In this document: positions 47,229 to 59,132 of the stretch, one piece after another | Layout: the number at the start of each line of letters is the position of its first letter | Position numbering within the stretch: the first letter of the stretch is position 1 | Assembly: GCA_011799875.1 (NCBI GenBank) | Contig: CM022299.1 | Span: 209,690,070 to 209,754,069 of the forward strand | Source: Thinopyrum elongatum | Lineage: Eukaryota; Streptophyta; Magnoliopsida; Poales; Poaceae | Direction: 5' to 3' | DNA: 64,000 bases | Notes under the pieces: generated by a model | The model's database searches: none | What the model saw: the letters and a program-made list of their open reading frames with translations, nothing else | Told to the model about the DNA's origin: nothing | Made by a program: the position numbers and the translations under genes

Positions 47229-47438
47229 CGTGACAAGGCAAACGATCTAACACACGAGTAAACAAAAAGCAAACGAAAAAGACAAATGAAAGAAGGGCGA
47301 ATAAAACGGCAAATCTTTTTGTGTTTTTATGAAAACATTTTTGAAGTGGGGGAGAGAAAAACGAGAGGCAAATGGAAAATAATGTAATGCAAGAGATGAG
47401 AGTTTATGGTGGGTACTTGGTAGGCTTGATGTAGAACC

Positions 47439-47456
47439 TCCCCGGTAACGGCGCCA
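47439..47456 (-). other. Primer-binding site of element F (tRNA-Asp type)
   Basis: The minus strand reads TGGCGCCGTTACCGGGGA, one base different from the exact tRNA-Asp complement in element D. Confidence 0.87.
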
Positions 47457-48024
47457 GAAATTCTTCCTGCTACTTCTTGAGCTTGCGTTGATTTTTTCCT
47501 TGAAGAGGAAAGGGTGATGTAGCAAAGTAGAGATAAGTATTTTCCTCAGTTAAGAACCAAGGTATCAATCCAATAGGAGGCATAAGCAAGTCTCCAATCT
47601 ATGCACCTGCACAAACTAACAAACACTTGCACTCAATGCGAAAAAGGGGTTGTCAATCCCTTCACGGTCTCGAACAAGAGTGAGATCAAATAGAGATAGG
47701 TATAAAAGATTACTAAAACGTAGAACAAAGTAAAAACAAATAAATTGCAGCAAGGTATTTTTGGGTTTTTTTGTTTTATAGATCTGAAAATATATGATGG
47801 AAAATAGACCCGGGGGCCATAGGTTTCACTAGAGGCTTCTCTCTTGAAAGAAAATAATACGGTGGGTGAACACATTACTGTCGAGCAATTGATAGAAAAG
47901 CGCAAAGTTATGACGATATCCAAGGCAATGATTATGAATATAGGCATCACGTCCATGTCAAGTAGACCGAAACGATTCTGCATCTACTACTATTACTCCA
48001 CACATCGACCGACTCCTGCCTGCA

Positions 48025-50853
48025 TGTAACATCCCAAATTTTTAATTTGGAATGTTATACATAGATCATTCACTGCATATCATATTTTATTGCATTTCGT
48101 TTTGCGATCCTCGAAAATTCTAAGCAACTCAAGGACCCACGGAGAGAGTTGGGGATTTCACCGTTTTCATATTTGAATTTTCTCAAATATTGAAACAGGG
48201 ATCAATTTGGTTTAACTATTTTTCTCTCCGAAAATATTTCATATTAAAAATATATGAGAGGAGATAATATGACTTCTCCAAAATAAATGGAATATTGGAG
48301 GAAAAATATAAAAAATCAAATAAATATTTTATTTGGATTTTTATTGCAATTTTATTTGGATTTGGAAAAATATGCATTTTTCAAAATTGCATTAGAGTCC
48401 CAAATAAATGTTTACCTTGTCCGGGAGATTTTTAGAGGACGGGGAAAATTTATTTCGGGAATTTTGGAGTCCGTTTAGTATTTCTTTTATTTGTTTTTCT
48501 GCGCGGAATTATAAAAAAAAAAAAAAAACTCCGCCGGACCGAACTGGGCCGAAGCCCAGCCGGCCCAGCAGGCCGCCGCCGCCTTCGCGTCCCGTGCCGG
48601 AGACGGACTCGCCGGAGGAGTCCGCCGCCGCCGCGCCTCCGCCCCGTCGCCCCCTCGCCCAAGCCACCCCCTCCCCCCTTAAATAGCCGCCGCCCCCCCC
48701 TGGAGCCCCAAGCCGCCGCCGCCGCCTGCCCTCGCCGCTGCTGCTGCCGCTGCCGCCGCGCCGCCTCGCTCGCCGCGCCAGCCGCCGCCGCTCGCCGCCG
48801 AGCCGCCGCACGCCGCCGCCGCCCGCGTCGCGCCGCCCGCCGCGCCGCGCCGCCGCCCCGCGCCGCACCCCGCCGTCCCGCCGGAGCCTCGCCGGAATCC
48901 CGCCGCCGCCGTCGGTTTCGTGAGAAAAACCGATCGGTTTTGTTTAAACCCTAGATCTAGGTTCGGTTTTTTTTAATACCGGTTTATTCTTTTAGATCGG
49001 TTTTCCGTCGGTTTAGTTATTTAGCGGACGTTCGTCCGTACGTTCGTTTTAACGAACGGTTTTCACCGTTTAACCGCAGACAGCGAACGTTCGTTCGTTA
49101 GCCTGTTCGTTAGTTTTCTTTTTCTCGGATTTTCCGCGATTATTTTCGATCGCGATTTCTGATCCGATTTTCGTTTTAGTATAACTTTTCGCTCGTTTGT
49201 CGGAATCAGGCGATTCAAGCGCCTAGATCTTCGTCTCGAAGCCCTCCTTCTGTTTAACCAACTTAAACAAGTTTTTGCTACTGTAAAATTTGACTTTAGT
49301 CCAGATTAGTAATCGAAGCTTGTTTCTTTCGCAGTTTGAGTTTCGTTGCTCCGTTTGATTTGATTCTTTTTGCAAACCGGAGTTCTTCAGTTGAACTTTC
49401 TGGTTAGGTCTTCTCATTTGGATTTTACCCGTGCATCTTCGCTTGATTGCTTATGTATGCTATTGTTTGTTTGCGATAGAGTACCCGGAGTGCGAAGCGT
49501 GCTACTACGAGTCCCTAGGATTTGCAGATCATCAGCAAGGCAAGTAACACATTGATCATATTTCTTCATTACCCAGTTTTTATGCATTAGTTTCGACCCT
49601 CAAATATTGCATGATTAGGATGTGATTAACTGGTGGGTAATGGGAAGTAGATGATGAGGTAGAACCTATTGCCCTTTTATTATAAAACCCTTGGGAGTTA
49701 CTTCCACGCTATGCTTATGTTGCCATGCTATGCTCGTAGACGTGGATTGGGTTTTGAGTGTATCCATGACAGATGTGAGATTTTTAATTAATGGTTCAAC
49801 TTAAGGTGGCAACTTTAATACACATCTGGGTGGATTGCTTGTTTGGGCACCTGGGGATATACCAGTGTTGTCCTAGGAGATCCCGGGGATATACCGTGTG
49901 ATCCTCCTACGGTCCACCACCCAGGCTCAAAGGGATCATAAGATTATTCATGCTAGAAACTTCCGTGTGCAGCCACAAGCTATTATGGGCTCTAGCATAG
50001 TTGAGTATGTTACATGACCTCTTTCAGTGGTAGGCTAGCAGATGTAGGGGAAAGTAGGTGTAACTGTCTACCCAGAGTAAAGAGTAAATGTTTCTGAAAG
50101 ACTGTGTCTCGGTCATCCGTTTCTCAAACACCATGTAGTGCGAGAAATCCAACGGAGGAGATCGAGTCTTGTGGGGAAAAGTGCACAAACCTCTGCAGAG
50201 TGTACAAACTAATCATGATTAGCCGTGTCCCCGGTTATGGACATCTTGAGTATCTGGTTCTTGGATCATCATATTGAATCCCATCACTCTAAATTAATTT
50301 GTTGGGATTAATGATTACTTTTAATTGGGATTGAGAGGGGGATTTACCTTCTCAATGTTCAACAACCACCATGATAGTTAAATAAAATATATTCCTTTGT
50401 TGTAGGAAAAAAAAATTGGCTTTTCGCAAAACAGTATAACCCTAGAGCTTTTCCACCAGCCAAATATGCATGTAGTATTAGCAATTATTCTGTTCATGGC
50501 TCTACTGTGTTATATTGCCAGCATATTCCATGTGCTGACCCGTTTCGGGCTGCAACGTATCATGTTGCAGACTTTTCAGACGAAGAGTAAGGTGTGCTAG
50601 GTCGTTGTCGTGCACTCAGCTATGCCGTTGGAGTTGATGGACTCACTTTATCTTCCAAGCCTTCCGCTGTTATCTTATTTAGATGGCCTTAAGCCATATT
50701 TATTGTAATCAGTTCTCTTTTGAGACATTCGATGTAATAAGTGTGTGATTGCACTCTGTTATAAATCCTTCGAGTACTGTGTGTGTCAGCATTACCGATC
50801 CAGGGATGACACTTGAACACAGAGATTCGATCCATTCGGGTCGGGTCGCTACA
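48025..50853. mobile_element. Solo LTR of an unrelated retrotransposon (2829 bp)
   Basis: It begins TGTAACATCCC and ends GGGTCGCTACA (TG...CA) and is flanked by a perfect 5-bp duplication CTGCA (48020-48024, 50854-50858). There is no internal coding region, primer site or second LTR. It is therefore best read as the product of LTR-LTR recombination. A GCC-rich core (48540-48910) and an A tract at 48511-48527 are internal. Strand and family were not resolved. Confidence 0.85.
48540..48910. repeat. GCC-rich low-complexity core of the solo LTR
   Basis: It is dominated by gccgcc/gccgcg words. Open frames here are compositional artefacts, not genes. It is a likely CpG-dense promoter or leader region of the former LTR. 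Confidence 0.6.
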
Positions 50854-51885
50854 CTGCATCTAGAGTATTAACTTCATAAGAACAGAGCAACACTTTAAGT
50901 AAGATGTCATGATGTAGAGGGATAAACTCAAGCAATATGACGAAAACCCCATCTTTTTACCCTTGATGGCAACAATACAATACGTGCCTTGCTACCCCTA
51001 CTATGTCACTGGGTGAGGACACCGCAAGATTGAACCCAAAACTAAGCACCTGCCCCATTACAAGAAAAACCAATCTAGTTGGCCAAACCAAATCGATAAT
51101 TCGAAGAGAAATACAAAGATATTAAATCATGCATAAAAGAGTTTAGAGAAGACTCAAATAATATTCATAGATAATCTGATTATAAATCCACAATTCATCG
51201 GATCTCGACAAACACACCGCAAAAGAATATTACATCAGATAGATCTCCAAGAACATCGAGGAGAACATTGTATTGAAGATCAAAGAGAGAGAAGAAGCCA
51301 TCTAGCTACTAGCTATGGACCTGTAGGTCTGTGGTAAACTACTCACGCTTCATCGGAAGGGCAGCAAGGTTGATGTAGAGGCCCTCCGTGATCGAATCTC
51401 CCTCCAGCAGGTGCCGAAAAAGGCCCCAAGATGGGATCTCACGGGAACAGAGGCTTGCGGCGGCGGAAAAGTATTTTGGTGGACGCTTCTATTGGTTTGG
51501 GAATATTTGGGAATTTATTGCGCAAGAATTAGGGTTGGAGGACTCCCGGGGGGCCCACAAGCCAGGGAGGCGCCCCCCTTCTAGGGCGCGGCCTGAGGGC
51601 TTGTGGTGCCCTTGGGACTCTTCTGGCCCCCTCTCCAAGCTCCGTGGATGTCTTCTGGTCCATGAAAAATTATCGTAAAGTTTTATTCCGTTTGGACTCC
51701 GTTTGATATTCCTTTTCTGTAAAACTCAAAAACAAGGAAAAAACAGAAACTGGCACTGGGCTCTAGGTTAATAAGTTAGTCCCAAGAATAATATAAAATA
51801 GCATATTAATGCATATAAAACATCCAAAATAGATAATATAATAGCATGGAATAATAAAAATTATAGATACATTGGAGACGTATGA

Positions 51886-52497
51886 AACATCGAGGAGAAC
51901 ATTGTATTGAAGATCAAAGAGAGAGAAGAAGCCATCTAGCTACTAGCTATGGACCCGTAGGTCTGCGATAAACTACTCACACATCATCGGAAGGGCAGCA
52001 AGGTTGATGTAGAAGCCCTCTGTGATCGAATCCCCCTCCGGTAGAGTACCGAAAAAGGTCCCCAGATGGGATCTCACAAAGACAGAAACTTGCGGTGGCG
52101 GAAAAGTATTTTTGGTGTCCCCTCTGGTCTTTGGTGAACATTTGGGTATTTATAGAAGAAGAATTAGGGTTAGAAGTGCCATGTGGGGCCCACAAGGCGT
52201 CCCCTCGGGGCGCCCCCTGAGCTTGTCACCGCCTTCTGGCCCCTCTGGCCTCCTCTCGAAGCTTCCAGGGTGTCTTGTGGTCCAAGAAAAATCGTCAAAA
52301 AGTTTCGTTCCATTTGGTATTGATTTTCTGTAAAGACAAAAACAAGGAAAAAACAGCAACTGGCACGGGGCACTAGGTTAATAGGTTACTCCCAAAAAAT
52401 GATATAAAATAGCATAATGATGTATATAAAACATCCAAGATTGATAATATAATAGCATGGAATAATAAAAAATTATAGATATGTTGGAGACGTAACA
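51886..52497 (-). repeat. 5' LTR of element D, outer piece
   Basis: It resumes the D LTR after element F (AACAT duplicated) and ends gttggagacgtaaca at 52497. The bases beyond (atcga) begin different sequence. Confidence 0.87.
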
Positions 52498-52548
52498 ATC
52501 GACCAGTATGTATGTACACGTTTACGACCAGGCGAACAACGCTACATA

Positions 52549-53990
52549 CGCTTCGAACAGGTGGATTCCAGCTATCAGGGAGGATAAGGACGCACTTCCT
52601 TGCGTGTGAAGATATAACTGGTGGGCCCTAGCTATCAGGGGAGGAATCATTTTTTCCCGCGTAATAAAGAGGCACTTCCTTGCGTGCGACAATGTTGCTG
52701 GTGGTTCCAGCTGTCAGCCTCAGCACGTACAATCCTCTTCCGATGGCTGTCGTTCATTGACCATGTTGACCGCGCCGCACTGAAAGCACCAACGCAGTGG
52801 ACAACGGCACGGCCTAGGAAGGGAACGACCTGGAGCCGGGGAAGACTCGGTAGTGGTTACCCACGCAGAGGGGAGTATGAGGGTTGACTGGTTCGGCTGC
52901 GGTGTGAGGCTGTCGTCGCCGGAAAATAACAGGGGTTGTGGGTGAGTAAAGGGAAGGCTGGCCAGTGGTGGGAGTAGGATGGGGCGGTGAGGCTTGCGCG
53001 GCAGCACAGACGGCCATGGAAGGCAGGAGCAGGCGGTAAGCCCGGCGCTGGTTTGGGCGGCTGGAGCAAGAAGATCAGAGGTTAAAAAAGCAGCATGGCC
53101 GTTGGATTAACATCCAACGGCCACTGCTACTAGAATCATTTGTTGACTAAGTTGACAAAGCCTTGAGTACGCGTCAACTTAGTAGGCCAACAAGTCAGCC
53201 ACCAAATCTGGTGGGTCCCAGCTAGCAGCGGGAGGAATCATTTTTCTTGCGCGTAATAAGGAGGCACTTCCTTGCGTGTGAAGATGTAGGTGGTGGGTCT
53301 CAGCTGTCAGGTGGAGGAAACTTTTCTTTCCCGCGTAATAAAGAGGAACTTCCTTGCATGCAAAGATGTAGCTAGTGGGTCCCAGCTGTCAGGAGGATCA
53401 ATCATTTTGGTCGCATAATAAGGAGGCACTTGCTTGCGTGCGGCCATGTACCATGTGGGTCCCTATTGTCAGCCTCTCCACTTACATCCCTCTTTCGATG
53501 GCTGTCGTTTGTTAACCATGTTGACCATGCCGCGCCGAGAGCATCAACGCGGTGGACGACGGCGAGGCCCAGGAAGGGAATGACCCGGAGCCAGCGAAGC
53601 CACATCAATGGATGCCCACGCTGAGGGGAGTACGAGGGCTGATTGGTTTGGTTGCGGGGTAAAGCTGCCATCGCCAGAAAATAATAGGAGGTGCGGGTGG
53701 GTAGAGGAATGGCCTGGCTAGCGGTGGGAGTAGGGTGGGCCAGTGAGGCCTGCACAGTAGCACAGCCGACTACGGGAGGAGGGAGCAGGTAGTCCCGTCG
53801 GCGCTGATTTGGGCGGCTGGAGCAGGAAGATCAGAGATTGAAGAAGCACAACGGTCATTGGATGGACATCCAACAGTCACTGATCTCGTGTGTTGACTAA
53901 GTTGACACAACCTTGCATACACGTCATCCTATTTTTTTAGGAAAGCGTACGCGTCAACCTAATAGGCCCACAAGTCAGCCTCAAATCTAT
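52549..53990. repeat. Diverged tandem duplication, period about 755 bp
   Basis: The unit containing gtcagcctcagcacgtac at 52714 recurs as gtcagcctctccacttac at about 53469. Downstream text stays in register (gatggctgtcgtt, gagtaygagggytgattgg, tttgggcggctggagcaag/gg). Each unit is preceded by shorter repeats of cacttccttgcgtgyg and tggtgggtcccagctgtcag. No coding domain or transposon terminus was found. It is probably part of an unclassified DNA element. Confidence 0.75.
53099..53124. repeat. Perfect 11-bp inverted repeat
   Basis: ggccgttggat and atccaacggcc are separated by taac. The equivalent place in the second duplication unit (near 53851) has a decayed version. Confidence 0.8.
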
Positions 53991-55345
53991 GAAAACAACA
54001 TACAACCCATCTGCCATTATTTCTAATAATTTACAGCCCATTTACTAATTCTTAAGGATTTTTTTGGAGCCCATATTCTTTTTGTTAGCATTACAGCCCA
54101 TATTCTGGCCACGGTTAAAAAATTCAACGATATTTTGCATATTTCGGTGCGATCCAAACTGATTTTAATCACAAAATTTTGAGTCACATTCAAAATAATT
54201 TAAAAAATAAATTTATATCAATTTAAAATCCAACATAATTTTCCCCGCAAAAAATCAATGAAAGTTAAAATCTCGAAACCCTAAAAAAGAAATTTGAAAC
54301 TAATTACGGTTTGCTATGTTTTTAAAATTTACAGCCCATTTCTTACTACTTATAGCCCATTTTCTGGGCAAGCGAATACATCCCTGCTTGTCTTGAAAGA
54401 TTTGCAGCCCAGCAGGGTTGAGAAAAGCAAGTAGGCCTCGGTTGGGTATTCTTTTAAAAAATAGAACTAGACTAGCCATTTTCAGAAAGAAAAAAACAAC
54501 TAGGCTTGTCGTGTGGTAAACATAAAATAAAAGCCTTGGCTAGACGGGCCACAACCCCCACACAGCCCCGTTGATACCCTGTTCCGTCTCTAAAACTAAA
54601 AACAATTGCGCGAGCTGCTGGGTCCCTGTTGTCAGCCGCTCGTTGTGTAATTCTCCAATTTATTTCCCTTGGTTGGGATTTGTTACAATATTTCTCTCTT
54701 AATTAAAGAAATGGCAAGCCATTTGCCTTGTTTCAAAGAAATTATGACAGTCACAACCGATTTGAAATGGGTAACAACATCCAACTCCAGCTTACAAAAG
54801 GTACAAAAGCACAAGGATTAATTGTTCATCAGGTTTAGACAAAACCCAGATTGAACATGGCAATAACATCTAACTCAACCACTAATTTTGGTAGTCACAA
54901 TCAAATGGATTGGTCTGGTCCATAAAATCAACATCCTGTGCCAAATTTTTTATTGGTTTATGACAACAAGTTGTTGTAAATAGAAGCCCAGCACGTTGAG
55001 AAGCCTTTTGTCCACCTAAAACTTCTTTTTTTGCTGTTCAACATATCCATCCGTGAGAAATTTCTTATTGAAAAACTTAAGCCTCATGGATAATAATACC
55101 CTCGCATTCAACAAGAAGAATGTGACAAAGCTAGTGTTTGCCTAGTTGGATGCATATCCTTCCATCGTTATTGTCCTCAAATGAATGTCATGAGAACTAA
55201 GAAAATCATGGTGCTTATTACGGCACCGATTGGTTGTACATTTTTCTCCATGTGTTAGTGCCTAAATAGACATGAAGATTGAAAATAGTTAAGGTCTAAA
55301 AAAAGAGTAAGTCGAAAGAGCGACAGCTGAACGGTTAATTCTAGT
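53991..55345. other. Gene-free AT-rich stretch with scattered cagccca words
   Basis: The word acagcccat or tagcccat/gcagcccag recurs near 53999, 54034, 54100, 54333, 54352 and 54405 without a fixed period. No gene or element end was recognised. Confidence 0.45.
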
Positions 55346-55349
55346 ACAA

Positions 55350-56600
55350 TATATATTGGCTTTCAATGTGCGTGAAATCATCACCTTTATATACAAATTC
55401 TCCAGACATGGAAAGCATCACAGCAAGCCAATAATTATGTTCAGATCAAAACTAAACATTCGGATATATAAGATCTTGGCAGAGTCCAGCACCATTGATA
55501 GGCTATCCATGGATAAACTCTTCATTGAGCATAAAACATAATATTAATACCAAAAGTGTACTCCAAGATGATATAAAACTTATGCGCACAAATAAAAAAT
55601 GCAGCTTATGATTACAGAAGTATAAATGATAATGTACAATACCTAAATAAGTGTGGAGCCAAACACCATCTTGTGATCATTAAACGGATCACGAATTACA
55701 TCCAAGGTCTCCAGTTTAGGCGCAGAGATGACAGTTATTTGCGAAGGTACATAACAACAATCAAGGACCAACCTTTGAAGTGAAGGGGCATCTTCGATGA
55801 TGAGCTCCTATCGTCCTTCAAAACAAATTCCAATGCTTTGAAGGTGAGGCGACTTTATTTGGAGACAACAGATATGGATTTCTGTTCCGAAAACAAGGAT
55901 GAAGCGCTCCAGGGCAGGGCAACTGTAGTGGATGATGTTGTGCAGTGAGGCCTCCGACAGATTAACCACCACAAATGAAAGTTTTTTTAGCAGTGGGAGT
56001 CGAAGCATTTGTCCCAGATTGTCTGGTAGATGGAACCGGGCGAAGGTGGCTATGTGGAGAGAGGAGGAAAACAACGAGATGGACATCGGTGGTGTGGGCA
56101 CAGATACATGGCGTTCGGTTTGTGGTATGTATTTTTCGTAGTAATGGTAGAACTCAAGATGCTGGAGTTTTTTGAATTCACGGGATGTCAGCAAGGCGTC
56201 CACCCATGTCGGGTATGTGCAACAGGTAGCATGTCAGGATACAGAGGTGTTGAACGGAGCCCTGGTGGGAGGAGATGATGGCTCTGAGGAGTACAAAATC
56301 AAGAACGACAGATAGCTGATGACAGTCAAGATTAAGAGGCGCGGTGCACCATAGAGGGCGCCACCGATATGCGAGGACTTGTGTGCGGCAGCCATCCTTG
56401 GTGGGGAGAAGGGAGATGATCTCCCCAAGGATGGCATCCGGGAGATCACCGATATGGTCCACCCGAGATTCTACGGGTTCCTCAGATCCAGGGGATGGGG
56501 CCTCGCCACTTCTCCCTGCGCTGCAGGGTGTGGGATCTACAACCAACGACTCCGCTGGCGGGAGTCTCATCTTCTTAGCGCTAGGGCTAGCCGACTCCAT
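55350..56600 (-). pseudogene. F-box/LRR/FBD-type gene, disabled
   Basis: From ATG at 56600, residues about 48-65 form an F-box (DHIGDLPDAILGEIISLLP). This is followed by the usual continuation (LNLDCHQLS, AIISSHQGSVQHLCILTCYL). A frameshift near 56200 is needed to reach the LRR part (DALLTSREFKKLQHLEF, near 56200-55820). Then come an in-frame TAG at about 55810-55808, further text (ELIIEDAPSLQRLVLDCC), and a second TAG beside a donor-like site at 55645-55641. A possible second exon (about 55540-55350) has SMDSLSMVLDSAKILYIRMF and an in-frame TGA before CFPCLENLY. F-box proteins recruit substrates to SCF ubiquitin ligases. With one frameshift and at least two stops this copy should not function. 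Confidence 0.82.
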
Positions 56601-56978
56601 TTTCTTTGCGAGCGTCGTGTTGAGCTCACATGTTTGAGCAGAGTAGTGAGAGATGAGCCTAGTGGCAGTGCGAGTGGGGAAGAAGGAGGGCTGGGTTTTC
56701 TATAGGAGTGAGGAAGAAGGGGAGCAGATGTTTTCTGTACGAGTGAGGAAGAAGGGGAGCGGGGGAAGGGAATTAGGGGGCGACAGAAGGGGGAGAGTCC
56801 AGCGAGCTGAATAAGTGGAGGCGAGGAGGAAGGAGGGTTTCTTTGGGAGCACCCCTCTTCAAGAAATATGGGCTTTTCCTCGCAAAAAAAAACAAATGGG
56901 CTTAAGATGGATTCGCTTTTATATCGGCATAGTGGGCTCCCATGTTTTGTACTTGACGGTCTTAACACTAGAGGCAGC
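56601..56978. other. Upstream flank of the F-box pseudogene
   Basis: GA-rich sequence near 56640-56850 would be the former promoter or leader. A 182-codon minus-strand frame here is low-complexity Ser/Pro and has no domain. Confidence 0.4.
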
Positions 56979-59132
56979 TGTAGGGTAACGCAGCAGAAAA
57001 CAAAAAATTTCCGACCTATGCACCAGCCCAGGACCACTATGGAGACTGCATACAAGGTTTGATCATTTTCGTTACCGATTCGTAGCGCAGCGGAAGTAGA
57101 GTCGATGACGATCATCGGTGCAGATCCCTGCAGCTAGGATTTACAACCTCCCAACCACGAGGATGTATACCCTTATCCGCCACTCGGACAGCCCTCCGGG
57201 AGGAGGTCGGACAGTCCCCCGGATGGTGTCGCGGACAGCCCTCCGGGGGGACCTTCGAAACTCGAACGATCACTCGGACAGCCCTTTGGGAGGACCTTCG
57301 AAACTCGAATGGTCACACGGACAGCCCTTCGGAAGGCACTCTCGAACTAAGACCGAAACTACGATCTCTCTACAGAGTTGCACACATACGGTGTCATCTA
57401 TCCGGCAGGGCTTCACCGTCGAGAACTAGTTCCCACCAGAACCCAGAGAGCCTTTCGGCTCTATGAAACTATTTCGCGGGGAGGGAGAGAGAAGCTAGAC
57501 AAGTCAAATGGCATGTGTATGTGAGAAGGGATGAGTGTGGAGGGCTGCCCCTCCACCTCTATTTATAGGAAATCTCAAGGGGTAGGGTGGCTTTACAATA
57601 AAACCCAAAACCCAAATAAATGAAGTCCTTCACAAGGGCATAAAGGTGAAACCAAGGAACAAGTGGGGCTCCATGGTGGAGCCCCAAGTGTGGCTGGACA
57701 ACCCCCATGTGGGCCCCCCAAAATGGCTCCCATCCATCCATGTCACACCCCAAGATCTTTTGAGCAAAAGCCCAAAAGAGTGGCTTTCCAAAAAGTAACC
57801 CAAAAAGCACTTTCACTATTCACGATGACATTTTTCAGCGTTTGTTCGAACTAAAAATATTTATGTGGGCTTAGAACATTTCCAGTACCCACTAAAATAA
57901 TTTTCAACGCGTTCCAGAACAATTCCGGATTAGTGATTTTCATCTGCGAAAAGCATCTGAAGCGGTTCCGGCAGCTCCGGAACATTTCCGGTTTTCATCC
58001 CAGAAAATTCCAGAAAGTTTCCAGAATGATTCTGGCACCCTCCAAGAATTATCGGGCATGTGCCGAGACCAATTTGACTTAATGGTATCCCCTGAAACAA
58101 CTTTTCAGTTTTACCGGAACTCATCCGGTGACCTCTCTCTTCGGAACTTTTCCGCTGTCTCCGAAAACTTTTTCTGGAGACTTTCTCTCAGACTCCCTGT
58201 CTAGTATTCAACAGATAGATGACCCTTAAGCGTGTGACCCTATAGGTTCGGTGAAGTATAGACATGACCCGGAACCCCTTCCGATCAATGATCAACATCG
58301 GAGCCGTGGACACCCATATTGACCCCTATACCCACACGAATGAATATTCGAGTGAACCTCCAGTTGCCGTGTGCTATTTCTGTTGCTTCGCGATATGTTA
58401 CAAATACCCGAGGTGAGACATGTTGGCATCCCCGTTGATCAACAACTTGTCCACTATGCCAGTTACCTCGTTACCGGTATTGTTCTCTTTTCTCGTTACC
58501 GTGTTCCGGCATCCCCGTGATCAAATCACAAAGTGTCTGGCCATACAATGATGGATACCATAACACCGAGAGGGCTCAGAGATATCTCTCCATCATCGGA
58601 GGAGCAAATCCCAATCTTGAGCTATCAAGTTACTTGACATACTTTTCCATGAACCTGTAAGCCGCCGTAATAGCCACCCATTTACGGATGACGTTTAACA
58701 AACCCCAAAGTTCATGAAGCAAGCATGAAGAAACTTGATACTCTCATGGTCTAAGGAATCATGCAAACATTAACCATCTCTGTGTTATAAACCATTAACT
58801 TGTGACAAATGAATCTCATAGCATAACATCAATTCGGGTCGATTCAACACAAATGTTCCACTAATATTGTGCCCTCAAAGTTGCTGGCATATACATGCCC
58901 ATGATCAGGAAAACAGAACCATCATGCAACACTTGAGCTAGTCTTAGAGGCCAGACTAGGAATACATTTTACCGTTTATTATTCCACACGTGCATATGAG
59001 TCTTCCTCCGAGCCTCGTGGTTATTGTAGAATCGAGAACCATAGCAGTTATAGCATGGAACATAAACATAATTTATGAACTGGGAGATAATCAATAACAT
59101 TTATTATTGCCTCTAGGGCATATCTCCTATAG
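56979..59132 (-). repeat. 3' LTR of a minus-strand Copia element
   Basis: The plus strand runs from tgtagggtaacgcagc (56979) to ctcctata (59132). On the minus strand it starts just after gcaagtgggagtc, the typical Copia polypurine context, with ATGCCCTAGAGGCAATAATA following as in Triticeae Copia LTRs. The final pair is changed (tata instead of taca). The element's internal part is truncated at 59952. Confidence 0.8.
57180..57345. repeat. Degenerate repeats of ggacagcccttcgg type in the Copia LTR
   Basis: The phrase cggacagccctccggg(agga) recurs five times, at roughly 20-60 base spacing, with interspersed ccttcgaaactcgaa (twice). Confidence 0.75.

Larger units (their letters stand above)
40519..51885 (-). 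mobile_element. Element F: Athila-type Gypsy element with gag and protease but no pol
   Basis: It inserted into the 5' LTR of D with the 5-bp duplication AACAT (40514-40518 and 51886-51890). The 3' LTR is 42348-40519 with an internal MITE. The internal region is 47467-42349. The 5' LTR is 51885-47468 with a nested solo LTR. The gag, linker and protease frames run from 47228 to 45163. After protease only the shared 3' non-coding module follows. The outermost 5' base pattern is tcatac rather than tgatac, a point change at 51884. Confidence 0.92.
47468..51885 (-). repeat. 5' LTR of element F, interrupted by a solo LTR
   Basis: The pieces 47468-48024 and 50854-51885 together match the 3' LTR at 40519-42348 (without MITE). 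The insertion point is marked by CTGCA on both sides. Confidence 0.9.
34661..52497 (-). mobile_element. Element D: non-autonomous Athila-like element, split by element F
   Basis: The 5' LTR is in two pieces, 52497-51886 and 40518-39569, separated by element F. The primer site is 39557-39540, the ORF 39348-38701, the non-coding 3' module about 38450-35622, and the 3' LTR remnant 35621-34661. The outer end reads tgttac instead of tgatac, suggesting age. The rest of its 3' LTR lay left of element C and has been lost. Confidence 0.87.

Noticed and set aside
48450..48868. Long overlapping frames in GC-rich DNA on both strands (up to 119 codons)
   Set aside because: They are products of gcc-repeat composition inside a solo LTR, rich in Arg/Gly or Pro/Ala, with no domain.
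56567..57115. 182-codon minus-strand frame
   Set aside because: A Ser/Pro-rich frame that crosses the boundary between the F-box flank and a Copia LTR, so it cannot be an old gene.
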